Assembly (NCBI GenBank): GCA_910584525.1
Contig: CAJUAT010000005.1
Location: 8,541-72,540, forward strand
DNA length: 64,000 nucleotides
Direction: 5' to 3'
DNA from: an uncultured Muribaculaceae bacterium
GTDB lineage: Bacteria > Bacteroidota > Bacteroidia > Bacteroidales > Muribaculaceae
The notes beneath the pieces were generated by a model, which had not been told where the DNA came from, made no database searches, and worked only from the letters and a program-made list of their open reading frames with translations. Numbering within the stretch: the first letter of the stretch is position 1; every line of letters begins with the position of its first letter. Shown here piece after piece: positions 47,032 to 57,027 of this stretch. The position numbers were made by a program, and so were the translations under genes.

Positions 47032-48075
47032 TCACATGAAGTGCGAGTAGCAGAAGTCGGTGCACCATATCCAGAAGGGGCAGAAGCCGATGAAGAGTAT
47101 CACCGACAAGGCCAGCGAGGATGTGGATGTGGAGACATACGTGTCATACTCGTCGGCGATGATGATTCCCGAGAATGCGGGAGGCAACGCGCCGGCTATC
47201 ACCATCATGGCGAGGTTCTTCTCCCCCATCTTAAAGGCGAGACCCACAACGAGCAGCAATGCCGGCATCACAACCATCTTGAGGATACACCCTAAGATAG
47301 CCTGCCAGTTGATGCTGATCTTGAAGGATGAGAGCGTGATACCAGCGGCAAAGACTGCCATGGAGGCATTGGCACCCTTGATAAGGTCGAAAGAGGGGCT
47401 GAGATAAGCGGGCCAGGGGATACCGGCCACTACCCAGATGACGGCGAGAATCGGTGCCCAGGCCACCGGCTGTTCCAGAGCATGGAGCACAGCCTTCCAG
47501 CCACTCGGCCGCGAACTCTTGCCCGCAGCTCCACCACCGGCTGCCGCCGCTACGGTACCACCCTGCGACAACACTGCCGATGCCTGCTTCTTGTCGAGCG
47601 CACTGTTCAATAACGACAACCCCACAGGTATGCCCACGGCATTGACCACTATACCTACGATAGCTACCACCAGAGCCACGCCCGGGGTGTGTCCGAAAAT
47701 CGGCTCCAATACCGCAAACCCGAGAAAACCGATGGTAGGTGAACCGTTTACCAACGCCATGATGGCCCCTTCGGCTCCTCCAAGTCCCTGCTTCCGGAAA
47801 CAATAGGCATATATGAAATATACCCCCATAAAGCATGCCATGATCACTACCAGAGAAATCACAGTCAGCTTTATGTCCTCTATAAGCATCTCCCTGTTGG
47901 CATCAACTATCGAGACAAACAAGGCTGCCGGCAAGGCGTAGTCGAGCACCACCTTGTTGAAGGCCTTCCCATCCTTGGCCGAGAAGATGTTCTTCTTGCC
48001 GGAGATATAGCCCGCAGCCATCACCACGATAATCGGAACTATGGCATACAGTATGATGTGTAGAAAATTACTCAT
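47032..48075 (-). CDS. AEC-family transporter, probable oxalate/formate carrier
   Basis: 347 residues from ATG 48075; a TTG two codons earlier is unlikely. About ten membrane helices in two halves, with the AEC (auxin efflux carrier/malonate carrier) marks AAGYISGKKNIFS near the N-terminus, VNGSPTIGFLGFAVLEPIFG in the middle and GALPPAFSGIIIADEYD near the end. A soluble loop of about 30 residues (GGTVAAAAGGGAAGKSSRPSG) joins the halves. It follows oxalyl-CoA decarboxylase by 57 bp, and the order frc-oxc-AEC is the same as E. coli yfdW-yfdU-yfdV, so oxalate or formate transport is the best guess. Confidence 0.85.
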   Translation of the reverse strand: MSNFLHIILYAIVPIIVVMAAGYISGKKNIFSAKDGKAFNKVVLDYALPAALFVSIVDANREMLIEDIKLTVISLVVIMACFMGVYFIYAYCFRKQGLGGAEGAIMALVNGSPTIGFLGFAVLEPIFGHTPGVALVVAIVGIVVNAVGIPVGLSLLNSALDKKQASAVLSQGGTVAAAAGGGAAGKSSRPSGWKAVLHALEQPVAWAPILAVIWVVAGIPWPAYLSPSFDLIKGANASMAVFAAGITLSSFKISINWQAILGCILKMVVMPALLLVVGLAFKMGEKNLAMMVIAGALPPAFSGIIIADEYDTYVSTSTSSLALSVILFIGFCPFWIWCTDFCYSHFM

Positions 48076-48092
48076 AACCAATAATTTTAATT

Positions 48093-48123
48093 GCGGAGCC
48101 GGCTGTCATCGGGCCGGCTCCGC
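48093..48123 (-). other. hairpin between oxc and the AEC transporter
   Basis: A perfect 11-bp GC-rich stem (GCGGAGCCGGC with GCCGGCTCCGC) and a 9-nt loop fill the 57-bp gap. Downstream on the minus strand there is only AATTAAAATTATT, so partial attenuation of the transporter or RNA protection is more likely than complete stop. Confidence 0.5.
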
Positions 48124-48131
48124 AGGTGTAT

Positions 48132-49895
48132 TCAGACTTTTATATCAATAAGCGGTGCAGGGTTCAGGTAACCGATGTGACCCGACTCCTTACCGGCGTC
48201 GGCGGCGAGCTGCACGTCGATAAGCGCCGGAGCCTTCGACTCAATGGCCTCCTTGAGCGCCGCCTCGTACTCCGCAGGCGTTGTCACATAGTATGTCCTG
48301 GCGCCGAAAGCCTCGCCAAGCTTGTCGTAGCGGGCGTTGACGTCAAGCGTGGTGGGAGCTGGGTCGCTCGTCTTGTCGAGAGGTTCCCCGATACCGTTGT
48401 AGATACCCCCGTTGTTGAAGACGCACACCGTCACCGGCAGCCGGAAACGGCATATCGTGGAGAAATCCATGCCGGAGAAACCGAATGCAGAGTCGCCGAC
48501 AATGGCGCACACAGACTTGCCTGTGGCCACGGCGGCACCCACCGCCGAGCCCATGCTCATGCCCATGATGGCCCACGTGGCACAGTCTATGCGGTGACGC
48601 GGCAGGAACATGTCGATGCTGTCGCGGCAGTCGTCGAGGGTATTGGCCCCTTCGTTGACGAGTATCACGTCGGGATTCGCCTCCAGCACCTTCTTGGCGG
48701 CCGACAATGCGCTCCAATGGTTCATGGGCACAGTCTGCGGCGCCAGACGCTCGGCAAACTTCGCATTCTTCTCCGCACTCTCCTTCTGCAGGCCGGGCAC
48801 CCATGCCGGATCCATCGACAGCCCTTCCTTAGCCGGCAGCTTGTCAATAAGGGCACGCAGCGAACTCCTCAGGTCGCCCACCACAGGCGCCGCTATATGG
48901 CGGTTGCAGTCGATTTCCTGCGGGTCTATGTCGAGCTGTACGAACTGCCCGTCGGGATTCCACTTGCCGTGGCCACGGCTCAACAGCCAGTTGAGACGCG
49001 CTCCTATCAGCACCACCACATCGCTCTGCTCCATAATGGTGCTGCGTACCGACAAGGCGCTCAACGGCCCGTTGTCGGGCAACAGTCCTTTGGCCATCGA
49101 CATAGGATAATATGGTATTCCCGTCTTGTCGACCAGTTCCTTCACGAGGTCCTCCACCCGGGCATAGGCAGCCCCCTTTCCGAGGAGGAAGGCCGGCTTC
49201 CTGGCGCCGGCAAGCAACTTTGCGGCACGTTCCACGGCCTCGGGTGCCGGCAGCATGGCCGGCGCTATGTCAACAGGCACATCCTTCAGCAACGCCTCGG
49301 CCTTGTCGCGGTCCACAATCTCGCCCAAGGCTGGTGTGGTTATGTCGAGGTATACGCCGCCGGGACGTCCCGACGCCGCCGCACGGAAAGCCCGCACAAC
49401 TCCTGTGGGTATGTCCTCGGCCTTCAGCACCCTGTAAGCCGCCTTCACTACAGGCTTGGCTACGTTCAGCTGGTCAAGACCCTCATAGGTGCCCTGCTCC
49501 AGGTCTATAGGCTCGCGTACCGAGCTTCCCGATATCTGTACCACCGGGTAACAGTTTACCGTGGCGTTGGCCGTGGCCGTCAGTCCGTTCATGAAGCCGA
49601 GCGACGACACCGTCATGAAGACGCCAGGCTTCCCCGAAACATAACCGTCGGTGGCCGCCGCCATACCCGCCTGCTGCTCATGACGGAAACCTACGAAACG
49701 TATCCCCTCTCCCTGTATGATATAGGCTGCCTCTGTGATGGGTATCCCTACAAGGCCATACACGTTCTCCACACCCATCATCTTCAGCGACCGGGCCAGT
49801 ATGTACATGCCCGTCACCTGCTCCGGAAATTTCGGAGCCGGCTTATCGCACACACATCCACACCCTTCCTTACCAGATTTCATATCAGCTTCCAT
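48132..49895 (-). CDS. oxc: oxalyl-CoA decarboxylase
   Basis: 587 residues; ThDP-dependent enzyme converting oxalyl-CoA to formyl-CoA and CO2. Family marks match closely: VYGLVGIPITEAAY, GFRHEQQAGMAAATDGYVSGKPGV with the ThDP-activating Glu, LLGKGAAYAR, GARLNWLLSRG, and the ThDP/Mg motif GDSAFGFSGMDFSTICR ending at NNGGIYNG. The C-terminal ESGHIGYLNP matches the CoA-site closing segment of Oxalobacter OXC. An N-terminal extension of about 25 residues with CGCVC at positions 12-16 is unusual. It lies 27 bp behind frc. Confidence 0.96.
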   Translation of the reverse strand: MEADMKSGKEGCGCVCDKPAPKFPEQVTGMYILARSLKMMGVENVYGLVGIPITEAAYIIQGEGIRFVGFRHEQQAGMAAATDGYVSGKPGVFMTVSSLGFMNGLTATANATVNCYPVVQISGSSVREPIDLEQGTYEGLDQLNVAKPVVKAAYRVLKAEDIPTGVVRAFRAAASGRPGGVYLDITTPALGEIVDRDKAEALLKDVPVDIAPAMLPAPEAVERAAKLLAGARKPAFLLGKGAAYARVEDLVKELVDKTGIPYYPMSMAKGLLPDNGPLSALSVRSTIMEQSDVVVLIGARLNWLLSRGHGKWNPDGQFVQLDIDPQEIDCNRHIAAPVVGDLRSSLRALIDKLPAKEGLSMDPAWVPGLQKESAEKNAKFAERLAPQTVPMNHWSALSAAKKVLEANPDVILVNEGANTLDDCRDSIDMFLPRHRIDCATWAIMGMSMGSAVGAAVATGKSVCAIVGDSAFGFSGMDFSTICRFRLPVTVCVFNNGGIYNGIGEPLDKTSDPAPTTLDVNARYDKLGEAFGARTYYVTTPAEYEAALKEAIESKAPALIDVQLAADAGKESGHIGYLNPAPLIDIKV

Positions 49896-49922
49896 AATTA
49901 ATCGTTGATCACTAATCGTTTA

Positions 49923-51215
49923 TCACTTTTTTACCGGCGCCGTGGTTCCGTTCTTGGCGAAGGCGTCGATCTCAGCCTCCGAGAAGCCATATTCCTTAAG
50001 CACCTCGGCGGTGTTGCCGCCCAGTTCGGGGCAGGGCCCGTAGGTCGGCTGATAGTTCGACATGGTGAAGGGAACGCCCACGGTCACGAACTCTCCCACC
50101 TTGCCCGGCTGGTTGATCTTCACCAGAGTATTGCCGTCGTAGAGGGTCTCGTCGTCCATGATTTCCTTGGTGTTGAGCACGGGAGCCACAGGCACGGCGG
50201 CAGCGGCAAGCTTCTCGGTGACCTGGAACTTGTCGAGGTCATTGTCGAGGATCCATTTCTGCACGCGGTCTATGAGCTGCTGCTTGTGTTTGTCGCGGGC
50301 GTCGGCGGTGTTGAAGTCGGGATTGGTGAGCCAGTCCTCGAAGCCGAATGCCGCCACGGCCTTCTCGAAGTCCTTCTTGCCACGCTGGAAGATGATGTAG
50401 ACATATGCGTTGGCGTCGGTCTCCCAACCTTTGCACTTGTAGGTCCAGCCGAGCACGCCGCTACCCTCGGTGTTGCCGGAACGGGGCACGTAGTCGGGGA
50501 ACTTCTGGTTGGGGTACTGCATGTACTGCGTCAGATAGCCGATCTTGTCGAGGGTCAGCTGGTCGCGGGTCTTGATACGGCAAAGGTTCAGACAGGCGTT
50601 GTGCATCGACTGGTATACGTAGCAACCTTCGCCGGTGCGTTCGCGCTGGGCGAGAGCGGCAAGCAGACCGATGGTCATGTGCATGCCGGTGTTGGAGTCG
50701 CCGAGGGCGGCACCCGATTGTGTCGGTATGTTGTAGTCGCCGTCATACCAGCCTGTGGTGCTGGCGGCGGCGGCCGTAACCTGTGCCACAGGCTCATAGG
50801 CCTTGAGATGCGCATACTTCGACGACACCGGGAAGCCCTTGATGGTGCCGTAGATACATCTCGGGTTCAGCTTGTGCACGACGTCCCAGCCGAAGCCCAG
50901 CTTCTCCATGGCTCCCGGATGCAGGTTCTCGATGAAGATATCGGCGGTCTTCAGCAGCCGGGTCATGATCTCCTTGCCGTCGGGAGTGGCGGCATCAAGA
51001 GCCAGAGAACGCTTGTCGGAGTTGAGCTGCAGGAAGTAATAGCTCGGACAGTCGGGGTCGAACTGGAGTTCGTTGCGGGTGGCGTCGCCGCTCCCAGGAC
51101 GCTCTATCTTGATGACATCGGCGCCAAGCCATGCCAGCAGCTGGGTGCACGACGGTCCTGACTGTACGTTGGTGAAGTCTATAACCTTGATCCCTTGTAA
51201 CGGTGCTGTATTCAT
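49923..51215 (-). CDS. frc: formyl-CoA:oxalate CoA-transferase
   Basis: 430 residues, class III CoA-transferase. The N-terminus IKVIDFTNVQSGPSCTQLLAWLGADVIKIERPGSGD is the CoA-binding start, and the catalytic Asp is Asp173 in ALGDSNTGMH, equivalent to Asp169 of the Oxalobacter enzyme. VAQVTAAAASTTGWYDG and GWTYKCKGWETDANAYVY also match closely. The tetraglycine loop of the Oxalobacter enzyme is shortened here to NTEGSGVLGW. It moves CoA from formyl-CoA to oxalate, feeding oxc. It is the first gene of the oxalate operon; no consensus promoter was found in front of it. Confidence 0.96.
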   Translation of the reverse strand: MNTAPLQGIKVIDFTNVQSGPSCTQLLAWLGADVIKIERPGSGDATRNELQFDPDCPSYYFLQLNSDKRSLALDAATPDGKEIMTRLLKTADIFIENLHPGAMEKLGFGWDVVHKLNPRCIYGTIKGFPVSSKYAHLKAYEPVAQVTAAAASTTGWYDGDYNIPTQSGAALGDSNTGMHMTIGLLAALAQRERTGEGCYVYQSMHNACLNLCRIKTRDQLTLDKIGYLTQYMQYPNQKFPDYVPRSGNTEGSGVLGWTYKCKGWETDANAYVYIIFQRGKKDFEKAVAAFGFEDWLTNPDFNTADARDKHKQQLIDRVQKWILDNDLDKFQVTEKLAAAAVPVAPVLNTKEIMDDETLYDGNTLVKINQPGKVGEFVTVGVPFTMSNYQPTYGPCPELGGNTAEVLKEYGFSEAEIDAFAKNGTTAPVKK

Positions 51216-51270
51216 AGTAGTACTAATTAAGATTTATATATTCGGATTTTGCCGACGGCTCTCCACAGTA

Positions 51271-51303
51271 AAGGCCGTCACGCTGTTATAACGTCACGGC
51301 CTT
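51271..51303 (-). terminator. terminator-like hairpin after dnaJ
   Basis: AAGGCCGT pairs with ACGGCCTT (8 bp), extended after one mismatch by ACG/CGT, around a 9-nt loop. On the minus strand the stem runs into a short T-run. It separates dnaJ from the oxalate operon. Confidence 0.6.
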
Positions 51304-51330
51304 CAGTATTGTTTATAAGCTTACACTATG

Positions 51331-52548
51331 TTACTTCCCGTCGCTTTCGCGGGTGAAGATATGTCTCAGTTTAGAGAATATCCTGTCGGAAGTGGCTTTT
51401 GTAGGCACGATATTGGGGCTTTCCTTAAGGCTCTCCACAGCCGCTTTCTCGGCATCTGTAAGGTTCTCGGGCACGTACACCATCACGTTGACGAGCAGGT
51501 CGCCCACATGGCTGGAGTTGAGTTTCGGCAGGCCCTTGCCGCGCAGACGCAGCACCTTGCCTGGCTGTGTGCCCGGGGTAATCTTTATTCTTGCCTTTCC
51601 ATCGATGGTAGGCACTTCGGCCGTGCCGCCGAGAGCCGCCGTCGGGAAGTCGAGCATCAGATTGTAGATAAGGTCGCTGTCGTCGCGGATAAGCTCGGGA
51701 TCCTTCTCTTCCTGGATTTTGATGAGGAGGTCGCCGTTGACGCCGCCGCCTCGCGGAGCGTTACCCTTGCCGCGCAGGGTGAGCACTATGCCGTCTTCAA
51801 CGCCCGCAGGTATATGGAAGCTCACTATCTGCTCCTTCTTCTCTACGCCCGTGCCGTTACAGTAGCTGCAAGGTTCGGTGATCACCTTCCCTTCGCCGTT
51901 GCATTCCGGGCATACCGACTGGCTCTGCACGGCGCCTATGAATGTCTGCTGGACGCTGGTGACATAACCCGTGCCGTTGCATCGCGAACAGGTGTGGAAA
52001 GCGGTGCCATCCTTGGCACCCGTACCTTTGCAATGCTCGCAGGCCACAAGCATCGGCAGCTTTATCTTCTTGTCGACGCCATCCTTGATATCCTTGAGCG
52101 TCACCTTTACGGTGATACGCAGGTCTGTTCCTTTGTTGACATGCTTGCGAGGTCTGGCACCCGTGGCGCCGCCGAAGCCGCCATCCTCATAACCGCCGAA
52201 ATGGCCGCCGAAGATATCCCCGAAATGCGCGAAGATATCCTCCATCGACATATTTCCGCCGAAGCCGCTGAAACCGCCATAGCCTCCCTGGGCGCCATAA
52301 CCGCCGCCAAAGCCCTGCGGACCCATGGAATGACCATATTTGTCATAGCGCGCGCGTTTCTCCGCGTCGCTCAAAACATCATAGGCCTCGGCTGCCTCCT
52401 TGAATTTTTCCTCCGCAGTCTTGTCGCCCGGGTTCTTGTCCGGATGGTATTTGATTGCCAGCTTGCGGTAGGCCTTCTTCAGCTCATCGGCTGTTGCGTC
52501 GCGCCCTACGCCAAGCACTTCATAATAATCTCTTTTCTGTTCTGCCAT
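51331..52548 (-). CDS. dnaJ: chaperone DnaJ (Hsp40)
   Basis: 405 residues, somewhat longer than the usual 375-390. J domain with HPD at residues 35-37, a Gly/Phe-rich linker (about 75-130), four zinc-binding repeats ([32 protein letters not shown]) and the C-terminal substrate-binding domains. It works with DnaK and GrpE. It starts 23 bp after grpE; dnaK is not in the window. Confidence 0.97.
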   Translation of the reverse strand: MAEQKRDYYEVLGVGRDATADELKKAYRKLAIKYHPDKNPGDKTAEEKFKEAAEAYDVLSDAEKRARYDKYGHSMGPQGFGGGYGAQGGYGGFSGFGGNMSMEDIFAHFGDIFGGHFGGYEDGGFGGATGARPRKHVNKGTDLRITVKVTLKDIKDGVDKKIKLPMLVACEHCKGTGAKDGTAFHTCSRCNGTGYVTSVQQTFIGAVQSQSVCPECNGEGKVITEPCSYCNGTGVEKKEQIVSFHIPAGVEDGIVLTLRGKGNAPRGGGVNGDLLIKIQEEKDPELIRDDSDLIYNLMLDFPTAALGGTAEVPTIDGKARIKITPGTQPGKVLRLRGKGLPKLNSSHVGDLLVNVMVYVPENLTDAEKAAVESLKESPNIVPTKATSDRIFSKLRHIFTRESDGK

Positions 52549-52571
52549 AATTCAGGGGCATTAGAGCCGGT

Positions 52572-53252
52572 TTACTGGCCTACGGCCACCTTGGCGTGGC
52601 GCAGTACCTTGTCGTTTATCATATAACCTTTCTCCACGGCGTCGAGCACCTTCCCTTTCTGCGATTCGTCGGCTACCGGTACCATAGCCACCGCCTCCTG
52701 AAGGTCGGAATCGAAAGGCTCGCCGACACATTCCATCTCCTTGACGCCGTTCTGCTCCATATACTTCTTGAGCTTCTTGTATATGAGCTCCATACCTTCG
52801 CGCAAGGCTGCAGCATCCTCCGTCTTCTCGCCGTGGGCTATCGCACGCTCCATGTCGTCGACTATCGGCAACAGTCCCTTGAAAACATTCTCCGCCGCAT
52901 TCTTTATAAGCTCCGTGCGCTGCTTCAACGCATTCTTCTTATAATTGTCGAAATCGGCCATCAGGAACATGTAGTCCTTCTTCTCCTTTTCCAGCTGCGT
53001 CTTAAGCGTCTCCACTTCTGCGGTGAGCTTCTCGGTCTCGGTGAGTTCCTCGGCAGCCTCTTCGGCCACCACTCCCTCATCCTCCGTGTCGGCCGCCGGT
53101 GTAGAGTCTATTTCGTCGGTTATAACTGCATCTTCCGGCTCCTCAATCTTGCCGGTTTCATTATTATTTATCTTCTCTTCCATATCATTGTTTCCATTAC
53201 GGCCCTCATCTGCTCCATGCGAGCCATGAAAACGGCGTTTGTTTTTCTTCAT
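52572..53252 (-). CDS. grpE: nucleotide exchange factor GrpE
   Basis: 226 residues from ATG 53252; another ATG at 53183 (MEEKINNNE) is possible and gives 203 residues, nearer the usual size. The acidic N-terminal region is disordered, then comes the dimer coiled coil (LTETEKLTAEVETLKTQLEKEKKDY) and the conserved FLMADFDNYKKNALKQ and C-terminal GKVLDAVEKGYMINDKVLRHAKVAV. It releases ADP from DnaK. No heat-shock CIRCE element is visible; AATATTTG upstream is a weak -7 match. Confidence 0.95.
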   Translation of the reverse strand: MKKNKRRFHGSHGADEGRNGNNDMEEKINNNETGKIEEPEDAVITDEIDSTPAADTEDEGVVAEEAAEELTETEKLTAEVETLKTQLEKEKKDYMFLMADFDNYKKNALKQRTELIKNAAENVFKGLLPIVDDMERAIAHGEKTEDAAALREGMELIYKKLKKYMEQNGVKEMECVGEPFDSDLQEAVAMVPVADESQKGKVLDAVEKGYMINDKVLRHAKVAVGQ

Positions 53253-53344
53253 AGTATTGCAAATATTATGCCAACAAGTGTTAATTCACTCCTGCCCACT
53301 CCCACAATCTCCATAATATTTTCTCCGGGAGTCCGACAGGTTTC

Positions 53345-54217
53345 TTATAGAGACAACAAATATGAAGCCTCGATAGTTGGAGAAGCGGCAAATTCGCGGT
53401 CGGCTGCGGCAGCCATGGCCTTGTCGGCGAAAATGCCGTAGAGCGACGACCCGCTGCCCGTCATCGACGCATACAGCGCCCCGTCTTCGTAAAGCCTCTC
53501 CTTGACAGCCGCCAGCAACGGGTATTGCGGGAAGATACTTTTCTCGAAATCATTCACGGCCAGCCTGCGCCATTCCTCCACCGGATATTCGGGCAACCGC
53601 CGCAGGTCGAAATCGGCCGGTGCCGCCTTCACTCCGGCGAATGCCTCTCTGGTGGAGACACTAACCTTAGGCTTGACAAGCACAAGCCAATAACCTGCAA
53701 GGTCAAGACCGGGCACATACTCAAGCAATTCCCCTACCCCGGCGGCATACATGGGCCGGTTATAGATGAAGAAGGGGCAGTCGGCTCCCAGCCGCAATGC
53801 CAGCGCCGCCAGCTCCCCGGCCGACGCCTCTCTGTCAAGCGCCGACAACATCATCAGTGTAAAAGAGGCATCAGCACTACCGCCACCGCACCCGGCTCCG
53901 TCGGGTAGATGCTTCTCAAGGTATATGTCGGCGCCGAAGTCGCCGCCGCCAAGCTCCCTGAAATATAATTCCGCGGCTCGGTGCACAAGGTTCTTTTCCG
54001 GAGCACAGTCCACTCTCCTGCCGCCCAGATGAAGCGTGAAGCCTTTCTCCGCACGCGGTATCACCTCCAAAATATCGCAGAAGGGCGTAGGATTCTCCGG
54101 CAGCCCTGCCTTCATGCCCACCGGATAAAAAAGGGTCTCCAGATTGTGGTACCCGTCGCTGCGACGTCCCACAATCCGGAGGCCTATATTAATTTTTGCG
54201 TTTACAAAATTTATCAT
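53345..54217 (-). CDS. ispE: 4-diphosphocytidyl-2-C-methyl-D-erythritol kinase
   Basis: 290 residues from ATG 54217 ([15 protein letters not shown]); a 25-residue longer frame overlaps the upstream gene and has no family match. GHMP-kinase fold with the ATP motif PDGAGCGGGSADAS at residues 105-118 and the C-terminal ASMTGSGSSLYGIF. It phosphorylates CDP-ME in the MEP isoprenoid pathway. Its ATG overlaps the TAA of the S9 peptidase gene by one base. Confidence 0.95.
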   Translation of the reverse strand: MINFVNAKINIGLRIVGRRSDGYHNLETLFYPVGMKAGLPENPTPFCDILEVIPRAEKGFTLHLGGRRVDCAPEKNLVHRAAELYFRELGGGDFGADIYLEKHLPDGAGCGGGSADASFTLMMLSALDREASAGELAALALRLGADCPFFIYNRPMYAAGVGELLEYVPGLDLAGYWLVLVKPKVSVSTREAFAGVKAAPADFDLRRLPEYPVEEWRRLAVNDFEKSIFPQYPLLAAVKERLYEDGALYASMTGSGSSLYGIFADKAMAAAADREFAASPTIEASYLLSL

Positions 54218-57027
54218 TATTCCTGAGATTCCATGAGTTCGAAGCCGAAATCCTGACCCTTGCGGATCATGGGGACTCCCTCCTTCATCCACTTGGGCAT
54301 CGGGTCTCCTTTCAGGTAATGGTCGAAGAACTGCTGGAGGCGACGTGTGATGTCCTTGCGGTTCTTGCGGGCCTTGATGTTATGTGCCTCGCCATTGTAC
54401 TGGAGCATCCATACCGGTTTCTGGAGACGGCGGAGAGCCATGAACATCTCGATACCCTGGTACCATGGCACGGCGCCGTCGGCATCGTTGTGCATGATGA
54501 GCAGCGGGGTCTTGACCCTGTCGGCGAAGAATACCGGCGAGTTGGCTATGTACTGGTGAGTCATGTCCCAGAGGTTGCCGCCGATACGGCTCTGGCCCTG
54601 CTCGTACTGGGCCTGTCGCGACGAGCCGCTTTCCCAGCGTATGCCGCCGTATGCCGACGTCATGTTGGCAACAGGCGCTCCCGAACCGGCACACGCGAAC
54701 ATGTCGGTGCGAGTCACCAGATATGATGTCTGGTAGCCGCCCCAGCTCTGTCCGTCGATGCCTACACGCTTCGCGTCTATCCACGGATAACGGCGGCACA
54801 TCTCCTCAACGCCGCTGCATACATAGTTGTAGCAGTCCTCGCCGGGGCGTCCCGATGTATAATGGATGTCGGGAACGAATATCACATATCCACGGCTCAC
54901 ATAGAAGGGATAGTTCACCCAGCTCCACGACGGCTCCATGGTATAGTGACGGTAAAGGTCCTCCGTACCTGTCTCGTAGAAGACGCTGAGCATGGGATAT
55001 TGTTTCGAGGTGTCGATATCCTCCGGTACGTAAAGTACTCCTTCGGCCGGCTTGCCGTCATAGGTGTACCATTTAACATGCTGAGCCGTTCCCCAGCGGA
55101 AGTTCTTCAGCTGGTCGTTGACGTTTGTCCACTGACGTGCGCGTGCGAAGTCGGTGCCGTTGCTCACCCATATCTCCGGAATCTCGGAGAAGTTGCCGCG
55201 CTGCCATGTGAAGACAGGTGCGTTTTTGGCGGCGGCGACACGCGTGTAGGCATGTCCATCGAGCACCGACATATGCGGCGCCGATGCCTTGCCGTAACGC
55301 GTCCAGCCCAGTCCGTTGTATTTGTCCTTGTAGTCGTAAAGATCCAGCAGCATAAGGTCGCCGACGGCGAGGCTGCGCCGCTCCGGGTCGGTGTTGCGGT
55401 ATCTTATGCGCACGCCGCGTTTCGCACCTTCACCTGCCGTAAGATTCTCGGCCTTAGCCTTACCCTGCGGGTCTACACTCCATATATCCGTCTTGTCATA
55501 GAGGAGTATGCGGCTGTCGTTGTCGCTCCAGCCGGCAATTCCCCATGGCTGCGATGGCGACGGATGCTCGTCAAGCGTGTCCCACAACTCCGCCGGCACC
55601 GTCGCGCTTACCTCCGCGGTCGTTGACGCCGCGATGTCGTAGACATTCCATTTGCGGTCGGCAAACCATGCCACATACCTTCCTTTCGGTGACATCTCCG
55701 GCTCTATCGAGCACATGTATCTGCCAACCTCCTTACGGGTGCCGTTGTTGACGTTGACCACATACATGCGCGTGGGCACGAAGTAGTCCCACTGTTCCTG
55801 CGTCATCGTTTCCGTAGGGTCGGCCACGAGTGCCCAGTCGGCGTCCCAGCGGTCGCCGCCGGTCACTTTCTCCAGTATATTGTCGCTGAGGAGGGTCGCT
55901 TTCCACGTGCCGAGGTCCACGGCCACCGGCAGCGACGCCTTGCGTATCTTGTCGAGGACATGCTTCTCCTGCGGCGGCGTCATCGGCGAATCCCAGCGCC
56001 ATATGTCCAGCTTGCCCGTCTCGAAGTCATGTATAGTGGTGTCGTCGGGAGCTATCACGGGAGCCACGCCCGCAATCAGTCTCTTGCCCGACCGCGAGAA
56101 CTCCAGCGTCGTGTACTGGTTGGGTCGCAACGTCGCGCCGCGTCCATCCTTGAACTCCAGCATCACCCGGCGCGGGCTCTCCAGGTCGTGACGCAGGTCG
56201 CTGACGTATACGCCGCACTCCTTGGTGCCGCTCGCCACCGTGTCGCGGCTGCTCGTGTAGGCGAGGCGCCCGCCGTCATAGCTGAACACCGGCTCGCCGT
56301 AGAAGTCGCAGTCACGGTCTATGACTATATAGCTCGTGTCAGGGAAGGATATGATGCCCACGCTTTTGGTGGTGACCGTATCCTTCTTGTTTTTGGTGAT
56401 GGTCAGTGCCATCTTGCCGCCGTCGCGGCTGAATACCCAGTTGTCGACATTCTTGACGACTTTCTGCGCGCCTGTGGTCATGTCGAGCACCACCACCGGA
56501 CGGCCACCCTTCTTGTCGGCAAGTTCCTTGGGCTTTATATAAGCGGTGTCGGCCGATTTCCAGGCTACCCAGTCGCCGCCGTCGCGCCCTATCTTATAGC
56601 CGAGCACCGACCCTATCTTCCTGACCTTCATCGTGCCGAGGTCCACGATAGCCAGCGAGTCCTTCGGCATCTCATGGTCCTTTTTCTTGTCGATTTTGGC
56701 CTTGCGTGTCACGGCATACTCGGGCTTTATGAGAGCCACGCCATAGCGGCCGTCGGCCGTGAACTGCGGCTTGTAGCCACGGGCTATCATTATCTCCTTG
56801 CCGCTACGGGTATTGCGGAAATACATCTCGCCATCGCCCTCCTGCGGATTCACCGCATAGGCCGACCATTTGCCGTCGCGGCTTAGGCCATAGTTCACAA
56901 CCCCCTTCCACGAGTCCATGTCCTCATGACTCAAGGCACGCTTCTCTCCGCGACCTGCCGTTGCCGTCAGCAGCAACGCCGCCGCAAGCACTATATATCT
57001 TCCTGCTTTCATCTCCATACGGCTCAT
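54217..57027 (-). CDS. secreted S9-family prolyl oligopeptidase-like peptidase
   Basis: 936 residues with a signal peptide ([18 protein letters not shown]). The N-terminal two-thirds has repeated WD/beta-propeller-like strands, and the C-terminal alpha/beta-hydrolase domain carries the catalytic triad Ser761 ([11 protein letters not shown]), Asp850 ([10 protein letters not shown]) and His882 (NGEAHN), placed by analogy with DPP4. Such enzymes trim dipeptides or oligopeptides in the periplasm of asaccharolytic or mixed Bacteroidetes. The ATG overlaps the ribBA stop (ATGA). Confidence 0.93.
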   Translation of the reverse strand: MSRMEMKAGRYIVLAAALLLTATAGRGEKRALSHEDMDSWKGVVNYGLSRDGKWSAYAVNPQEGDGEMYFRNTRSGKEIMIARGYKPQFTADGRYGVALIKPEYAVTRKAKIDKKKDHEMPKDSLAIVDLGTMKVRKIGSVLGYKIGRDGGDWVAWKSADTAYIKPKELADKKGGRPVVVLDMTTGAQKVVKNVDNWVFSRDGGKMALTITKNKKDTVTTKSVGIISFPDTSYIVIDRDCDFYGEPVFSYDGGRLAYTSSRDTVASGTKECGVYVSDLRHDLESPRRVMLEFKDGRGATLRPNQYTTLEFSRSGKRLIAGVAPVIAPDDTTIHDFETGKLDIWRWDSPMTPPQEKHVLDKIRKASLPVAVDLGTWKATLLSDNILEKVTGGDRWDADWALVADPTETMTQEQWDYFVPTRMYVVNVNNGTRKEVGRYMCSIEPEMSPKGRYVAWFADRKWNVYDIAASTTAEVSATVPAELWDTLDEHPSPSQPWGIAGWSDNDSRILLYDKTDIWSVDPQGKAKAENLTAGEGAKRGVRIRYRNTDPERRSLAVGDLMLLDLYDYKDKYNGLGWTRYGKASAPHMSVLDGHAYTRVAAAKNAPVFTWQRGNFSEIPEIWVSNGTDFARARQWTNVNDQLKNFRWGTAQHVKWYTYDGKPAEGVLYVPEDIDTSKQYPMLSVFYETGTEDLYRHYTMEPSWSWVNYPFYVSRGYVIFVPDIHYTSGRPGEDCYNYVCSGVEEMCRRYPWIDAKRVGIDGQSWGGYQTSYLVTRTDMFACAGSGAPVANMTSAYGGIRWESGSSRQAQYEQGQSRIGGNLWDMTHQYIANSPVFFADRVKTPLLIMHNDADGAVPWYQGIEMFMALRRLQKPVWMLQYNGEAHNIKARKNRKDITRRLQQFFDHYLKGDPMPKWMKEGVPMIRKGQDFGFELMESQE

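Noticed and set aside
48126..49901. 591-codon plus-strand frame covering the whole oxc gene
   Set aside because: It is the mirror of oxalyl-CoA decarboxylase, with no recognisable domain; such complete antisense frames are common where third positions are G/C-rich.
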